Of a stretch of DNA of 64,000 nucleotides, positions 48,688 to 60,109 are shown piece after piece. This stretch comes from Streptomyces flavochromogenes. Its GTDB lineage: Bacteria > Actinomycetota > Actinomycetes > Streptomycetales > Streptomycetaceae. The first letter of the stretch is position 1; each line of letters starts with the position of its first letter. The DNA lies in NCBI RefSeq assembly GCF_000717595.1, contig NZ_JNZO01000003.1:124001-188000 (forward strand). Reading direction: 5' to 3'. The position numbers and the translations under genes are program-made. Below the pieces are notes generated by a model. The model saw only the letters and a list, made by a program, of their open reading frames with translations. It was not told the DNA's origin and searched no databases.

Positions 48688-50598
48688 CTACAGTCCCTTG
48701 ATCGTGATCGTGACGGTGGAGCCCTCGGGCGCGGTGGAGCCGCCCTTCACGGACTGGCCCGTGACCTCGCTGCCCAGATAGGGGAAGGACTTCTTGACCT
48801 CCACCTCGAAGCCCTCGTCCTCCAGGGCCGTACGCGCGTCGTCGACCGTCTCGCCGACGACGTCCGGTACCGCTACGAGCCGGGGGCCCTTGGAGACGGT
48901 GAGGGTGACGGTGTCGCCCTCGGCGGCCCGGCTGCCCTCGGCGAGCGACTGGGCGGCGACGGATCCGGCGGCCTCGGGGGAGTTGATCCGCTCCGGGGCC
49001 AGGACCACCTTGAGCCCCTCGTCCTGGAGCAGGGCCGTGGCGTCGGCGACGGTCCTGCCGGTGACATCGGGGACGTCGATCGGGGAGCCCTTGCTGACCA
49101 CCAGGGCGACGGCAGAGTCGGGGGCCCGCTCGGTGCCGGGCTCGGGGTCGGAGCCGATCACGGACCCCTGGGCGACGGTCTCGCTGAACTGCCGGGTGAT
49201 CACCCCGGGGGCCAGGCCCTCCTTCGCGAGGATCCGCTTGGCCTCGGCGAGCGGCTTGTTCTTGAGGTTGGGCACCTTCACGATCTCGGGACCGCGGGAG
49301 AGGGTCAGGGTGACCGTGCCGTTGCCCCGGAGGCGCTCACCGGGGGCCGGGTCGACGGCCATGACGGTGCCGCGCTCGTACACGTCGCTGAACGCGCGCT
49401 TCGTCGTGCCGACCTCGAGCCCGGCGTCGGTGATCCGCTTGCTCGCCTCGGTCTCCGTCTGGCCGAGCACGGCGGGGACCCGGGTGAACTGGCCGGAATT
49501 GATGTACCAGACACCAGTGCCCAGGCCGAGGGCGAGCAGTACGCCCAGGACGAGGAGCAGAGGGCCGCGCGGGGGCCGGCGACGGCGGCCGGGCGGGGGC
49601 GGTTCGAGGGCCGGCAGACGGTTCGTGTGCAGCACCTGGTGCGCGTCGGGCTCGGCCTCGGCCGGCACGGCCCGGGCGATCACGCTGGTCCGGTCGTCCG
49701 CGGTGTCCCGGGCCTCCGACCGGGCCTGCGGGGGCACGGCGTCCAGCTGCTCCTCGCGGAGCGCGGCGCGGGCGTCCCGCAGCAGGGCGAGCAGGGCGAC
49801 GGCGTCGTACGGGCGGACCTCGGGGTTACGGGCGGTGGCCGCCGCGACCAGCTCGTCCAGCTCCACGGCGAGGCCGGGGACGGTCACCGAAGGGGCGGGC
49901 ACGTCCGTGTTGAGGTGCTGGTAGAGCACCTGGGCGGGAGTGTCGCCGGAGTGCGGCTTGCCGCCGGTCAGCATCTCGTAGAGGACGACCCCGCAGGCGT
50001 ACACATCGGCGCGGGTGTCGGCGGTGCCGTGCTCGATCTGCTCCGGCGCCAGGTACGAGACGGTCCCGAGGACCGAGCCGGTGGTGGCGGTCGCCGAGCC
50101 CACGGCCCGTACGAGCCCGAAGTCCGCGACCTTGACCCGGCCGTCGTCCCCTATCAGGACGTTCTCCGGCTTCATGTCCCGGTGCACGAACCCGGCCCGG
50201 TGCGCGGCGCCCAGTGCGGCGAGCACCGGCTCCAGGATGTCCAGGGCGGCCCGGGGCGCGAGGGCCCCGCGCTCGCGCAGGACGTCCCGGAGGGTGCAGC
50301 CGGCGACGTACTCCATCGCCAGATAGACGTACGCGCCCTCGGCGCCCTGGTCGAACACGCCGACGACGTTGGGGTGCGAGAGGCGGGCGACGGACTTCGC
50401 CTCGCGGATGAAGCGCTCGACGAACGCGGCGTCGGTGGCGAGGGCGGGGTGCATCACCTTGAGCGCGAGGACGCGGTCGAGGCGGGTGTCCACGGCCCGG
50501 TAGACCGTGGCCATCCCGCCGACGGCGATGCGCGCGTCGACGCGGTAGCGGCCGTCGAGCAGCCGCCCGACGAGGGGGTCCTGAAGGGTCGTGTCCAC
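48688..50598 (-). CDS. PASTA-domain Ser/Thr protein kinase (PknB type)
   Basis: A 636-aa membrane kinase. The kinase domain is about 18-285: glycine loop AVGGMATVY, K47, HRDMKPEN with D141 and N146, DFG at 159-161, and an activation loop with several Thr/Ser before the GTVSYLAPE segment. A single membrane helix (345-366) leads to four extracellular PASTA repeats (about 373-438, 439-505, 506-572, 573-636), which bind muropeptides or lipid II in relatives. GTG 50598 is chosen as the first start before the kinase fold. It forms an operon with nfo. The Rv2175c-like protein at 54.5 kb is a possible substrate by analogy with PknL. Confidence 0.94.
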   Translation of the reverse strand: MDTTLQDPLVGRLLDGRYRVDARIAVGGMATVYRAVDTRLDRVLALKVMHPALATDAAFVERFIREAKSVARLSHPNVVGVFDQGAEGAYVYLAMEYVAGCTLRDVLRERGALAPRAALDILEPVLAALGAAHRAGFVHRDMKPENVLIGDDGRVKVADFGLVRAVGSATATTGSVLGTVSYLAPEQIEHGTADTRADVYACGVVLYEMLTGGKPHSGDTPAQVLYQHLNTDVPAPSVTVPGLAVELDELVAAATARNPEVRPYDAVALLALLRDARAALREEQLDAVPPQARSEARDTADDRTSVIARAVPAEAEPDAHQVLHTNRLPALEPPPPGRRRRPPRGPLLLVLGVLLALGLGTGVWYINSGQFTRVPAVLGQTETEASKRITDAGLEVGTTKRAFSDVYERGTVMAVDPAPGERLRGNGTVTLTLSRGPEIVKVPNLKNKPLAEAKRILAKEGLAPGVITRQFSETVAQGSVIGSDPEPGTERAPDSAVALVVSKGSPIDVPDVTGRTVADATALLQDEGLKVVLAPERINSPEAAGSVAAQSLAEGSRAAEGDTVTLTVSKGPRLVAVPDVVGETVDDARTALEDEGFEVEVKKSFPYLGSEVTGQSVKGGSTAPEGSTVTITIKGL

Positions 50599-50743
50599 GG
50601 CGTCGAGTCTACGAGGGGGTGGGTGGGGGCTCGGCCGTACGCCCCCGACTGCGACCCACCTGTGACGAGCCCCGCACCACCCCGCCACCCTCGTCGGAGG
50701 CCGCGCCCCCGGAGGGGGTGGGGTGGAGACCCGGCCCGGGCCG

Positions 50744-53063
<2,320 letters not shown>

Positions 53064-53075
53064 GGGCGTCCAGCC

Positions 53076-53170
53076 CCTCCCTTCGCCGGCATGACCCGGA
53101 TCAGGTTCGTACGGTCGGAGGCCGTCCCAGCCTCCCTCTCAGCCCGGTGCGTCCGGGCTCCCGCGAGTGC
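53076..53170 (-). ncRNA. TPP riboswitch (THI element)
   Basis: On the minus strand the two conserved sensor blocks are present: CTGAGA (plus 53137-53142) in the pyrimidine arm and GAACCTGATC (plus 53099-53108) in the pyrophosphate arm, followed by GGGTCATGCCGGCGAAGGGA. It sits directly upstream of thiO, with its 3' end close to the Shine-Dalgarno, so sequestration of the ribosome site is the likely mechanism. Thiamine pyrophosphate should repress thiOSG. Confidence 0.95.
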
Positions 53171-53256
53171 TTTACGCCCGACACACTAGCTTCCGTCTCC
53201 GGTGGGCCGCAGACCCCACCCTTCCTGACGGTCCGTCAGATGCGTAAGGTGGTCGG

Positions 53257-54483
53257 GTGAGCGAGCAGAAGCAGGCACAGCAGCACGTCGTGATCGTCGG
53301 CGCCGGGATGGCGGGCGTCCAGACCGCCGTCGCCCTGCGCGAACGGGGTTTCACCGGCTCCGTGACCCTCATCGGGGCCGAGCCCCACCAGCCCTACGAC
53401 CGGCCCCCGCTCTCCAAGGCCGTCCTCCTCGGCAAGGCCGAGGGCTCCGCCTTCGACGTCGACTTCGAGGAGCTCGGCGTGGAGCTCCGCCTCGGCCTCG
53501 ACGTCACCGGGCTGCGCGCCGACGACCACGAGATCGACACCGAGGCCGGGCCCGTCGCGTACGACACCCTGGTCGTCGCCACCGGCGCCCAGCCGATCAC
53601 CCTGCCCGGCACCGAAGGCGTCCCCGGGGTCCATCTGCTGCGGACCCTCGACGACGCCGTCCGCCTCGGACCCGTCCTGGAGCGCCGGCACAACGTCGTG
53701 GTCGTCGGCGCCGGATGGATCGGCGCGGAGTTCGCCACCGCCGCCCGCGAGGCCGGCTGCGCCGTCACCGTCGTCGAGGCCGCCGACCGCCCCCTCGCCG
53801 GAGCCCTGCCCGCCGAGGTCACCACCCCCATGGCCGAGTGGTACGGCGAGAACGGCGCCGAGCTCCTCACCCACGCGCGCGTGGACATCGTCGAGCCGGG
53901 CAGGGTCGTCCTCGCCGACGGCCGCGAACTGCCCGCCGACGCCGTCGTCGTCGGCATCGGCGCCCTCCCCGCCACCGGATGGCTCACCGGCTCCGGGATC
54001 GCCCTCGACCCGAGCGGCGCCGTCACCGCCGACGAGCGGCTGCGCACCACCCTGCCCGACGTGTACGCCGTCGGGGACTGCGCCTCCTTCCCCTCCGCCC
54101 GCTACGGGCGACGCCTCCTCGTCCACCACTGGGACAACGCGCTCCAGGGCCCCCGCACGGTCGCCGCGACGATCACCGGGACCGGTACGGGGGAGGACTC
54201 CGGGCCGTACGACCCCGTCCCCTACTTCTGGTCCGAGCAGTTCGGCCGCTTCGTCCAGTACGCCGGGCACCACGCGGACGCGGACGAGCTGCTCTGGCGC
54301 GGCGATCCGGCGGAGAAGACCTGGTCCGTGCTGTGGCTGCGCGCCGGGGTCCCGGTGGCCCTCCTCGCGGTCGGCCGCCCCCGCGACCTGGCCCAGGGCC
54401 GCAAGCTCATCGAGACGGCCGCCCCCGTCGACCCCACGCGTGCGGCGGACCCCTCCGTCCCCCTGAGGGCGGCAGTCGCATAG
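53257..54483 (+). CDS. FAD-dependent ferredoxin/rubredoxin reductase-like protein
   Basis: A 408-aa two-dinucleotide-fold flavoprotein of the ferredoxin reductase (BphA4/rhodocoxin reductase) group. FAD site GAGMAG near 15-20, NAD(P) site VVVGAGWIGAEF near 148-159, FAD-binding VYAVGDCASF near 268, and the C-terminal reductase domain starting YFWSEQFG. It would pass electrons from NAD(P)H to a ferredoxin or P450 partner that is not in this window. TAAGGT at 53245-53250 is 6 nt before the GTG, predicting a leaderless mRNA. Its promoter faces the TPP riboswitch promoter. Confidence 0.9.
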   Translation: MSEQKQAQQHVVIVGAGMAGVQTAVALRERGFTGSVTLIGAEPHQPYDRPPLSKAVLLGKAEGSAFDVDFEELGVELRLGLDVTGLRADDHEIDTEAGPVAYDTLVVATGAQPITLPGTEGVPGVHLLRTLDDAVRLGPVLERRHNVVVVGAGWIGAEFATAAREAGCAVTVVEAADRPLAGALPAEVTTPMAEWYGENGAELLTHARVDIVEPGRVVLADGRELPADAVVVGIGALPATGWLTGSGIALDPSGAVTADERLRTTLPDVYAVGDCASFPSARYGRRLLVHHWDNALQGPRTVAATITGTGTGEDSGPYDPVPYFWSEQFGRFVQYAGHHADADELLWRGDPAEKTWSVLWLRAGVPVALLAVGRPRDLAQGRKLIETAAPVDPTRAADPSVPLRAAVA

Positions 54484-54526
54484 GGCCCGACTACCGAGTG
54501 TCAGTCCGGGATGGCAGGCTTGTCCT

Positions 54527-54892
54527 GTGACCGAGATTGACGTAAAGATCGATGCGCTCGTCCCCGCCTGGCTCTATGTGCCCGACATCGCGGAGATGCT
54601 CGATGTCGAGGTGACGCGCGTGCGGCAGCTGATCAAGGACGGTCAGCTCATCGCCGTGCGCCGTGGAGAGAACAACGCCCTGCAGGTCCCCGCCGCCTTC
54701 ATCCAGGGCGACAAGATCGTCAAGGGTCTCGTCGGGCTCCTGACCGTGCTGCGGGACGACGGCTTCACCGACGAGGAGATGCTGGAGTGGCTCTTCACTC
54801 CGGACGAGAGCCTGCCGGGCACGCCCGCGCAGGCGCTCAACGAGAACCGTGGCACGGAGGTGAAGCGCCGCGCCCAGGCGCTCGCCATCTGA
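54527..54892 (+). CDS. Rv2175c-family winged-helix DNA-binding protein
   Basis: A 121-aa protein equivalent to mycobacterial Rv2175c, a DNA-binding protein phosphorylated by the kinase PknL. The N-terminal helix-turn-helix (VPDIAEMLDVEVTRVRQLIKDGQLIAVRRGE, about 18-48) has an excisionase/MerR-like wing, and the C-terminal half is a helical domain with DDGFTDEEMLEWLF. Its targets are unknown. GTG 54527 has CAGGCT 6 nt upstream, a weak -10. The PASTA kinase at 48.7-50.6 kb is the natural candidate regulator. Confidence 0.87.
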   Translation: MTEIDVKIDALVPAWLYVPDIAEMLDVEVTRVRQLIKDGQLIAVRRGENNALQVPAAFIQGDKIVKGLVGLLTVLRDDGFTDEEMLEWLFTPDESLPGTPAQALNENRGTEVKRRAQALAI

Positions 54893-54961
54893 CGCGCCAC
54901 CGCAGGACACCATGAGCGGGCGCCGCGGCGACCGGCCCCACGGCCGGGCCGCCGCGGCCCC

Positions 54962-55059
54962 GCGCCACCGACGCGGGGAACCCCGCGCCGCACCGCCGGG
55001 GTACCGCCCCGCGACACCCACGGGGAGCGACCCCGTGACACCGACGGGGGGAACCACCC
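54962..55059 (+). repeat. Four degenerate 23-26-bp tandem units before thiE
   Basis: Units begin near 54962, 54985, 55011 and 55035. Each reads roughly G(C/T)G-C/A-CACCGACG-GGGG-AAC-CCC, and each can fold as a GGGG...CCCC hairpin. The last unit supplies the GGGGGGAACC in front of the thiE start at 55060. Confidence 0.6.
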
Positions 55060-55719
55060 ATGCCCACGCCTCGTGAGCTGCTCGCCGACGCCCGGCTCTA
55101 CCTGTGCACCGACGCCCGGAAGCGCCAGGGCGACCTGCCCGCCTTCCTCGACGCCGTGCTCTCCTCCGGCGTGGACATCGTGCAGCTCCGCGACAAGGGC
55201 ATGGAGGCCGGTGAGGAGCTGGAGCACCTCGCCGTCTTCGCCGAGGCCGCCCGCCGGCACGGGAAGCTCCTCGCCGTGAACGACCGGGCCGACGTCGCCC
55301 ACGCCATCGGCTCCGACGTGCTGCACCTGGGCCAGGGCGACCTGCCCGTGCCCGCCGCCCGGGCGATCCTCGGCGGCCCCGACGACGTACTGATCGGCCG
55401 GTCCTGCCACGCCGAGACCGAGGCGGCCGCGGCCGCCGTCGAGCCCGGCGTCGACTACTTCTGCACCGGACCCTGCTGGCCCACCCCCACCAAGCCCGGC
55501 CGGTACGCGCCGGGCCTCGGCCTCGTGCGGTACACGGCGGGGCTGGCCCAGGACCGCCCCTGGTTCGCCATCGGCGGCATCGACGAGACGAATCTGGACG
55601 AAGTCCTGGACGCGGGTGCGCGCCGGATCGTCGTCGTCCGGGCGATCACCGAGGCCGACGACCCGGCCGCCGCGACGGCCGCCCTCGCCAAGCGGGTCCG
55701 GGAGCGCGCGGGGGAGTAG
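55060..55719 (+). CDS. thiE: Thiamine-phosphate synthase (ThiE)
   Basis: Couples hydroxymethylpyrimidine pyrophosphate and thiazole phosphate to thiamine phosphate. The 219-aa TIM-barrel protein has VQLRDKGM near 43-50, [33 protein letters not shown], the PTPTKPG phosphate-loop motif, and FAIGGID with VVVRAI near the end. ATG 55060 follows a GGGGGGAA site. It is on the opposite strand from thiOSG, 2 kb away, and I see no second TPP element, so it may be constitutive or controlled through its repeat-containing leader. Confidence 0.95.
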   Translation: MPTPRELLADARLYLCTDARKRQGDLPAFLDAVLSSGVDIVQLRDKGMEAGEELEHLAVFAEAARRHGKLLAVNDRADVAHAIGSDVLHLGQGDLPVPAARAILGGPDDVLIGRSCHAETEAAAAAVEPGVDYFCTGPCWPTPTKPGRYAPGLGLVRYTAGLAQDRPWFAIGGIDETNLDEVLDAGARRIVVVRAITEADDPAAATAALAKRVRERAGE

Positions 55720-55866
55720 GCCCTCCGCCCGGCGGCTCGGGACCCGTGGGGCGGCCCTGGACCGTCGGAGATTCGTCCAGCGATCCGCCCCGCCGACTGT
55801 CCAAAACTGTGTCCACCACTCGGACGGCGTTCACGCACCTCCGCGCAGCCCGTCTAACCTGCCCGT

Positions 55867-56781
55867 ATGGCCCTTGGTACCGCTTCCGTCCGTTCGGACC
55901 GCGCCCGCACGGTCCGCGAGATCCTCGCCTCCGGCGGCACGTCGTACTCCTTCGAGTTCTTCGCGCCCCGGACCGAGAAGGGCGAGCAGGTCCTCTGGAA
56001 CGCGATGCGCCGCGTCGAGGCGGTCGGCCCCAGCTTCGTCTCCGTGACCTACGGCGCCGGCGGCTCCACCCGCGGCGGCACCGTGAAGGCCACCCAGAAG
56101 ATCGCCTCCGACAGCACGCTGACCCCCGTCGCCCACCTCACGGCCGTCGACCACTCGGTCGCCGAGCTGCGCAACATCCTGGGTCAGTACGCCGACGCCG
56201 GCATCCGCAACATGCTCGCCGTCCGCGGCGACCCGCCGGGCGACCCGCTGGGGGAGTGGGTCGAACACCCCGAGGGCGTCACGTACGCCGCCGACCTCGT
56301 CCGGCTGATCAAGGAATCGGGCGACTTCTGCGTCGGCGTCGCCGCCTTCCCGGAGATGCACCCCCGCTCCCTCGACTGGGACACGGACATCCGGCACTTC
56401 GTGGACAAGTGCCGCGCCGGTGCCGACTACGCGATCACCCAGATGTTCTTCGACCCCGAGAACTATCTGCGGCTGCGGGACAGTGTCGCCAAGACGGGCT
56501 GCGAGACCCCGATCATCCCCGAAGTCATGCCCGTTGTGAACGTGAAGACCCTCGGCCGACTGCCCCAGCTGAGCAACGCTCACTTCCCCGCGGATGTGAA
56601 AGAGCGCATCCTCGCCGTCAAGGACGATCCCGCCGCTGTACGCTCCATCGGTATCGAGTTCGCGACGGAGTTCTGCGCGCGGCTGCTCTCCGAGGGTGTC
56701 CCCGGACTGCACTTCATCACGCTGAACAGCTCCACCGCGATCGAGATCTACGAGAATCTCGGACTGCACCAGCAGTCGTGA
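55867..56781 (+). CDS. metF: 5,10-methylenetetrahydrofolate reductase (MetF)
   Basis: FAD-dependent reduction of methylenetetrahydrofolate to methyl-tetrahydrofolate, the methyl donor for methionine. The 304-aa TIM barrel has the N-terminal [14 protein letters not shown] with the catalytic glutamate, [32 protein letters not shown], and [17 protein letters not shown] at 55855-55860 lies 6 nt before the ATG and no Shine-Dalgarno is present, so a leaderless mRNA is expected. Methyl supply connects to the SAM-sensing riboswitch at 11 kb. Confidence 0.95.
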   Translation: MALGTASVRSDRARTVREILASGGTSYSFEFFAPRTEKGEQVLWNAMRRVEAVGPSFVSVTYGAGGSTRGGTVKATQKIASDSTLTPVAHLTAVDHSVAELRNILGQYADAGIRNMLAVRGDPPGDPLGEWVEHPEGVTYAADLVRLIKESGDFCVGVAAFPEMHPRSLDWDTDIRHFVDKCRAGADYAITQMFFDPENYLRLRDSVAKTGCETPIIPEVMPVVNVKTLGRLPQLSNAHFPADVKERILAVKDDPAAVRSIGIEFATEFCARLLSEGVPGLHFITLNSSTAIEIYENLGLHQQS

Positions 56782-56835
56782 CCGGTCGTACCCGCCCCGA
56801 CCCGCGGCGGTGACCGTGGAGAGGGGCGGCGGGGC

Positions 56836-57663
56836 ATGGGGTGGACGGTCCTCTACATCGCATTCGGCGTGGTCGCGCTGTGGCTGCTGGGGGAGGTGCT
56901 CCTCCAGTACAAGGCGCGACTGCGCTGGCGGGTGCTCGCCTTCTGCGGCTTCCTCGGCGTGGTCCTCGGCGTCCTGACGTCCCTGGTGGCGGTCATCATC
57001 GCCGGGGCCGTCGCCTTCGCCGTCGGCCAGACCTATGTGACGCTCTCCTTCCGCCGCGGCTTCTCCACCGGCTGGGCGCTCGGCGGCAGCCCCGGCGCGA
57101 GCCGTCGCCGCAGGTCCGCCCCTCCGGCGCAGGCCGGGCCCACCCTTGAGGTCACCGAGCTCTCCTACGAGGCCGAGGACACCCCGTACGCCGGACCGGA
57201 GGGGGCCGGGGATCCGTCCGCCGCCGAGAGCACCGCGGTCTACGAGCCCCTGCCGATGCCCGAGGACACCGGCCAGTACGGGGTGTACAGCATGGGCCAG
57301 GACCCGGCCCACGGTGCCTCCCAGACCCCCGGCACCGGCTACGAGACGGGCTACCAGACCGGATACGACCCCTACGCGCCCTCGTACGAGCAGCAGCCCG
57401 CCTACGACTACGGCCAGGGCGCCGGGCAGCAGCAGTACGCCGCCTACTCCGACCCGTACATCGGCCCCGGCACGGACGGCCAGCAGTACGGCTCCTACTA
57501 CGGCGACCCGTACGCCGCCTCCTACAGCTACGACACCCCGCCCGGCGGGGTCTGGGTCCCGCAGCAGCGAGACACCGACCAGCCGCCCCAGCCGCAGCAG
57601 CAGGGACCGGGCCAGTACGGCTACGAGCCGCACCCGGACGACCAGCAGCAGTACCGGTACTGA
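56836..57663 (+). CDS. Membrane protein with Tyr/Gln/Gly-rich low-complexity tail
   Basis: A 275-aa protein. Two membrane segments occupy about 4-24 and 35-66, followed by a basic RRRR-type stretch. Residues about 135-275 are strongly biased to Tyr, Gln, Gly, Pro and Ser, with repeated GY, YDPY and QQY elements and almost no hydrophobic residues, resembling prion-like domains. I recognise no family. ATG 56836 has GGGG upstream. It lies 54 nt after metF on the same strand and may be co-transcribed. Function unknown. Confidence 0.75.
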   Translation: MGWTVLYIAFGVVALWLLGEVLLQYKARLRWRVLAFCGFLGVVLGVLTSLVAVIIAGAVAFAVGQTYVTLSFRRGFSTGWALGGSPGASRRRRSAPPAQAGPTLEVTELSYEAEDTPYAGPEGAGDPSAAESTAVYEPLPMPEDTGQYGVYSMGQDPAHGASQTPGTGYETGYQTGYDPYAPSYEQQPAYDYGQGAGQQQYAAYSDPYIGPGTDGQQYGSYYGDPYAASYSYDTPPGGVWVPQQRDTDQPPQPQQQGPGQYGYEPHPDDQQQYRY

Positions 57664-57668
57664 CCGAC

Positions 57669-57700
57669 CGTGGGGCCCGGCGCGTCCGCCGGGCCCCACG
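57669..57700. terminator. Bidirectional terminator between convergent genes
   Basis: A 14-bp perfect GC-rich stem (57669-57682 with 57687-57700) and 4-nt loop, between the low-complexity membrane protein and the flavoprotein. Confidence 0.88.
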
Positions 57701-57705
57701 TCCGT

Positions 57706-59148
57706 CTACCGGGAGCCGCGGAACTCCGCGCCCTCCACGATGAACCCCGCCACCAGCGCGCCCGACATGCCCGCGTGGGCGAGCCCGCCGCCCGGGTGGG
57801 ACCAGCCGCCCGCGAACCAGAGGCCCGGCAGCGGCGAGCGGTTGCCGGCCGGGAGCAGCCGTCCACCGGCCCCGCCGAGCGCGGGCCCCGGCACCTCGGC
57901 GACGCCCGTCTCCCGCCGTACGTCCTCCGGGGTGCGGACGTGCCGCCACAACAGCCGCTCCGGCAGCCCCGGGGCCGCGTGTCCGGCCGCCTCGACCATC
58001 CGCTCGGCGAAGTCCTCCCACGCGGCCGCGTCCCGCTCCGGAGACGTACGGACGGTCGCCGTGACCGTCACCGACTCGTGGTCCGCGTCCGGGCGCAGCG
58101 CCGGGTCGTCCGGGCGCAGCACCGTCACTGTCGGCCGCCCGCCCGCCGCGTGGACGACGGTGCGGTGGACCGCCTCCGCCTCCCGGGGGCCGCGCAGCGC
58201 CAGACAGACCGTCACCCGGCTGGTTCCGGTGACCTGGTGGTGCGGCCAGTCGTCGCCGTCGCCCCACTCGACGACGTGATCGCGGTAGAGCGCGGGCACC
58301 GGGGCACCCGAGACGACATGGTCGGCCTCGACGGTCGCGCCGCCCGCCAGGCGCACCCCGACCGCCCGGCCGTCCTTCTCCAGGACGTCCTCCACAGGCG
58401 TGTCGAAGACGAACTCGACCCGCCGCTTCCGGCAGCGCTCGTACACCGCGTCGGCGAGCGCCCGCAGGCCCCCGCCCACGTACCAGCTGCCGAAGGTCTG
58501 CTCCATGTACGGCAGGACGGCGGCCGACGCCGGGGCCGTCGCCGGGTCGAAGCCGTACGACCACGCGTACGCGTCGAGCAGGGCGGCGAGCCGGGGGTCG
58601 CGCAGCTCCCGCGCCCCGACCTGCGCGAGCGTCGTCGTCGGGCGACGCAACAGGCCCGCCTTCAGGGCCGGGTACGGCTCACGGGCCAGCGGCGCCCGGT
58701 CCGACGGCTGCGGCTCCTCCAGGAGCGGGCGGCGGGTGCGGTCCCAGGCCTCGCGGGCCCGGACCAGGAAGTCGCCCCAGCGCTCGCCCGCGCCGGCGCC
58801 GAGTGCGGTGTCCAGGGCGGCGACCGTGCCGGCCCGGGAGGCGTTCGGCAGGTCCACGCGGGTGTCGTCGGCGAAGACATGACGGCTCGCCGGGTCGACC
58901 TGCGTCAGCGTGACGCACTCCTCCAGCGGTTCCCTGCCGGTCTTCACGAACAGGTCCCGGTACACGGCGGGCAGGTGCAGCAGCCCCGGGCCGGTGTCGA
59001 ACGCGAACCCGTCGCGCGCGAAGCGGCCCACGGCCCCGCCGTACGTCGTGCCCCGCTCGTACACCGTCACCCGGTGGCCCGCCACGGCCAGCCGGGCCGC
59101 CGCCGCCATGGCGCCGAGTCCCGCGCCGATCACCACAATCCGTGCCAT
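57706..59148 (-). CDS. Phytoene-desaturase-like FAD oxidoreductase
   Basis: A 480-aa flavoprotein of the amine-oxidase/CrtI superfamily. The N-terminal VVIGAGLGAMAAAARLA is the ADP-binding fold, with YERGTTYGGAVGRF after it. The C-terminal FAD-closing motif reads GLWFAGGWSHPGGGLAHAGMSG. No carotenoid genes (crtB, crtE) are near, so a desaturase role is not supported; it could be an isomerase or oxidase of a lipid. ATG 59148 is used rather than the upstream in-frame start, because TAAAGT (plus 59156-59161) is 7 nt before it, a leaderless layout. Confidence 0.87.
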   Translation of the reverse strand: MARIVVIGAGLGAMAAAARLAVAGHRVTVYERGTTYGGAVGRFARDGFAFDTGPGLLHLPAVYRDLFVKTGREPLEECVTLTQVDPASRHVFADDTRVDLPNASRAGTVAALDTALGAGAGERWGDFLVRAREAWDRTRRPLLEEPQPSDRAPLAREPYPALKAGLLRRPTTTLAQVGARELRDPRLAALLDAYAWSYGFDPATAPASAAVLPYMEQTFGSWYVGGGLRALADAVYERCRKRRVEFVFDTPVEDVLEKDGRAVGVRLAGGATVEADHVVSGAPVPALYRDHVVEWGDGDDWPHHQVTGTSRVTVCLALRGPREAEAVHRTVVHAAGGRPTVTVLRPDDPALRPDADHESVTVTATVRTSPERDAAAWEDFAERMVEAAGHAAPGLPERLLWRHVRTPEDVRRETGVAEVPGPALGGAGGRLLPAGNRSPLPGLWFAGGWSHPGGGLAHAGMSGALVAGFIVEGAEFRGSR

Positions 59149-59190
59149 GCCGCCGACTTTATCCGGCACCTCGGACGGTCCCGAACGGGC

Positions 59191-59838
59191 TCAGAAGTGT
59201 TCCGAACCGTCGCCGGACGACGGCCGGGCGCGGGCGCGGGCCTCCACGTCGGCGAGCCGTCTCTCCTCGCGCCGCTGCGACCTGCGGCGCAGGAAGCGGC
59301 GGATCCGTCGGGCGAGGAAGATCAGTATCACCAGGCCGCCGATGAGCAGCACGCCCGCGATGCTCGCCGCCGCCACCGGATGGAAGAGCGCGAAGGTGAC
59401 GATGGCCGCCACCCCGAGGTCCTCCGCCAGGCTCAGCGCGACGTTGGAGAACGGCTCGGGCGTGGTGTTGACCGCCATCCTCGTCCCGGCCTTGACGAAG
59501 TGGCTCAGCAGGGCCGTCGAACCGCCGACCGCGCCCGCCGCCAGCTCAGGCAGCGAACCGTTCTGCCCGGCGAGCAGGGCGCCGACCACGGCCCCCGCGA
59601 TCGGCCGGATCACCGTGTGGACGGAATCCCATATCGAGTCGACGTACGGGATCTTGTCCGCCACCGCCTCGCACAGGAAGAGCACGCCGGCCGCGACGAG
59701 GACATCGGTGCGCTGCAAGGACTCGGGCACCTCGTCGGTGAGCCCGGTCGCGCCGAAGACGCCGAACAGCAGGACCACCGCGTACGCGTTGATCCCGCTC
59801 GCCCAGCCGCTGGTGAACACCAGGGGGAGTACGGACAC
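59191..59838 (-). CDS. DUF4126 membrane protein
   Basis: A 215-aa protein with five to six membrane helices, starting VFTSGWASGINAYAVVLLFGVFG and ending in an Arg/Glu-rich cytoplasmic tail. The family DUF4126 is of unknown function; its glycine-rich helices and the GINAY motif suggest a channel or transporter. The GTG start has TACGAT (plus 59846-59851) 7 nt upstream and no Shine-Dalgarno, again leaderless. The flavoprotein gene follows 42 nt downstream and has its own -10-like site. Confidence 0.82.
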   Translation of the reverse strand: MSVLPLVFTSGWASGINAYAVVLLFGVFGATGLTDEVPESLQRTDVLVAAGVLFLCEAVADKIPYVDSIWDSVHTVIRPIAGAVVGALLAGQNGSLPELAAGAVGGSTALLSHFVKAGTRMAVNTTPEPFSNVALSLAEDLGVAAIVTFALFHPVAAASIAGVLLIGGLVILIFLARRIRRFLRRRSQRREERRLADVEARARARPSSGDGSEHF

Positions 59839-60109
59839 GCCCGCGATCGTAACCAGTCTGAGTATCCGTACCTAGGGGGCGAGATGAGTAGGTGCGCGGA
59901 TGAGTCCAGGCCGCCGAGACGGAAGAGTGGAGTCCACGGAAGGGGCGTGGCTCCGGGAACCGCCGACACGGGGCGGCGGAACCGGGCCGCGTGCCTGCCG
60001 CAACGGGGCACGGGGGTGTCACGGGGGATGTACGGCGAAGGCCGGTTCGGCGAGGCTCGGGGGGATCGAGCCTCGACGGACCGGCCTTCGCCGCTCCCCG
60101 GGACAGGGC
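59839..60109. other. Intergenic region between DUF4126 and tetR
   Basis: The left part holds the DUF4126 promoter. The right part holds the tetR terminator hairpin. No coding frame between them is convincing. Confidence 0.5.
60036..60090 (-). terminator. Terminator after tetR
   Basis: A stem of about 24 bp (60036-60059 with 60067-60090) with one mismatch and one G-T pair, located 20 nt beyond the tetR stop on the minus strand. Confidence 0.82.

Noticed and set aside
54962..55059. CRISPR-like repeat array
   Set aside because: Units are contiguous, degenerate and without spacers; no cas genes are present.
54912..55076. 54-codon frame overlapping the thiE start
   Set aside because: It runs through the GC-rich repeats and into thiE out of frame, has no ribosome site, and its Arg/Pro/Gly composition follows from the repeats.
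57706..59148. Carotenoid biosynthesis cluster
   Set aside because: Only one desaturase-like flavoprotein is present. No phytoene synthase or prenyl-diphosphate synthase lies nearby.
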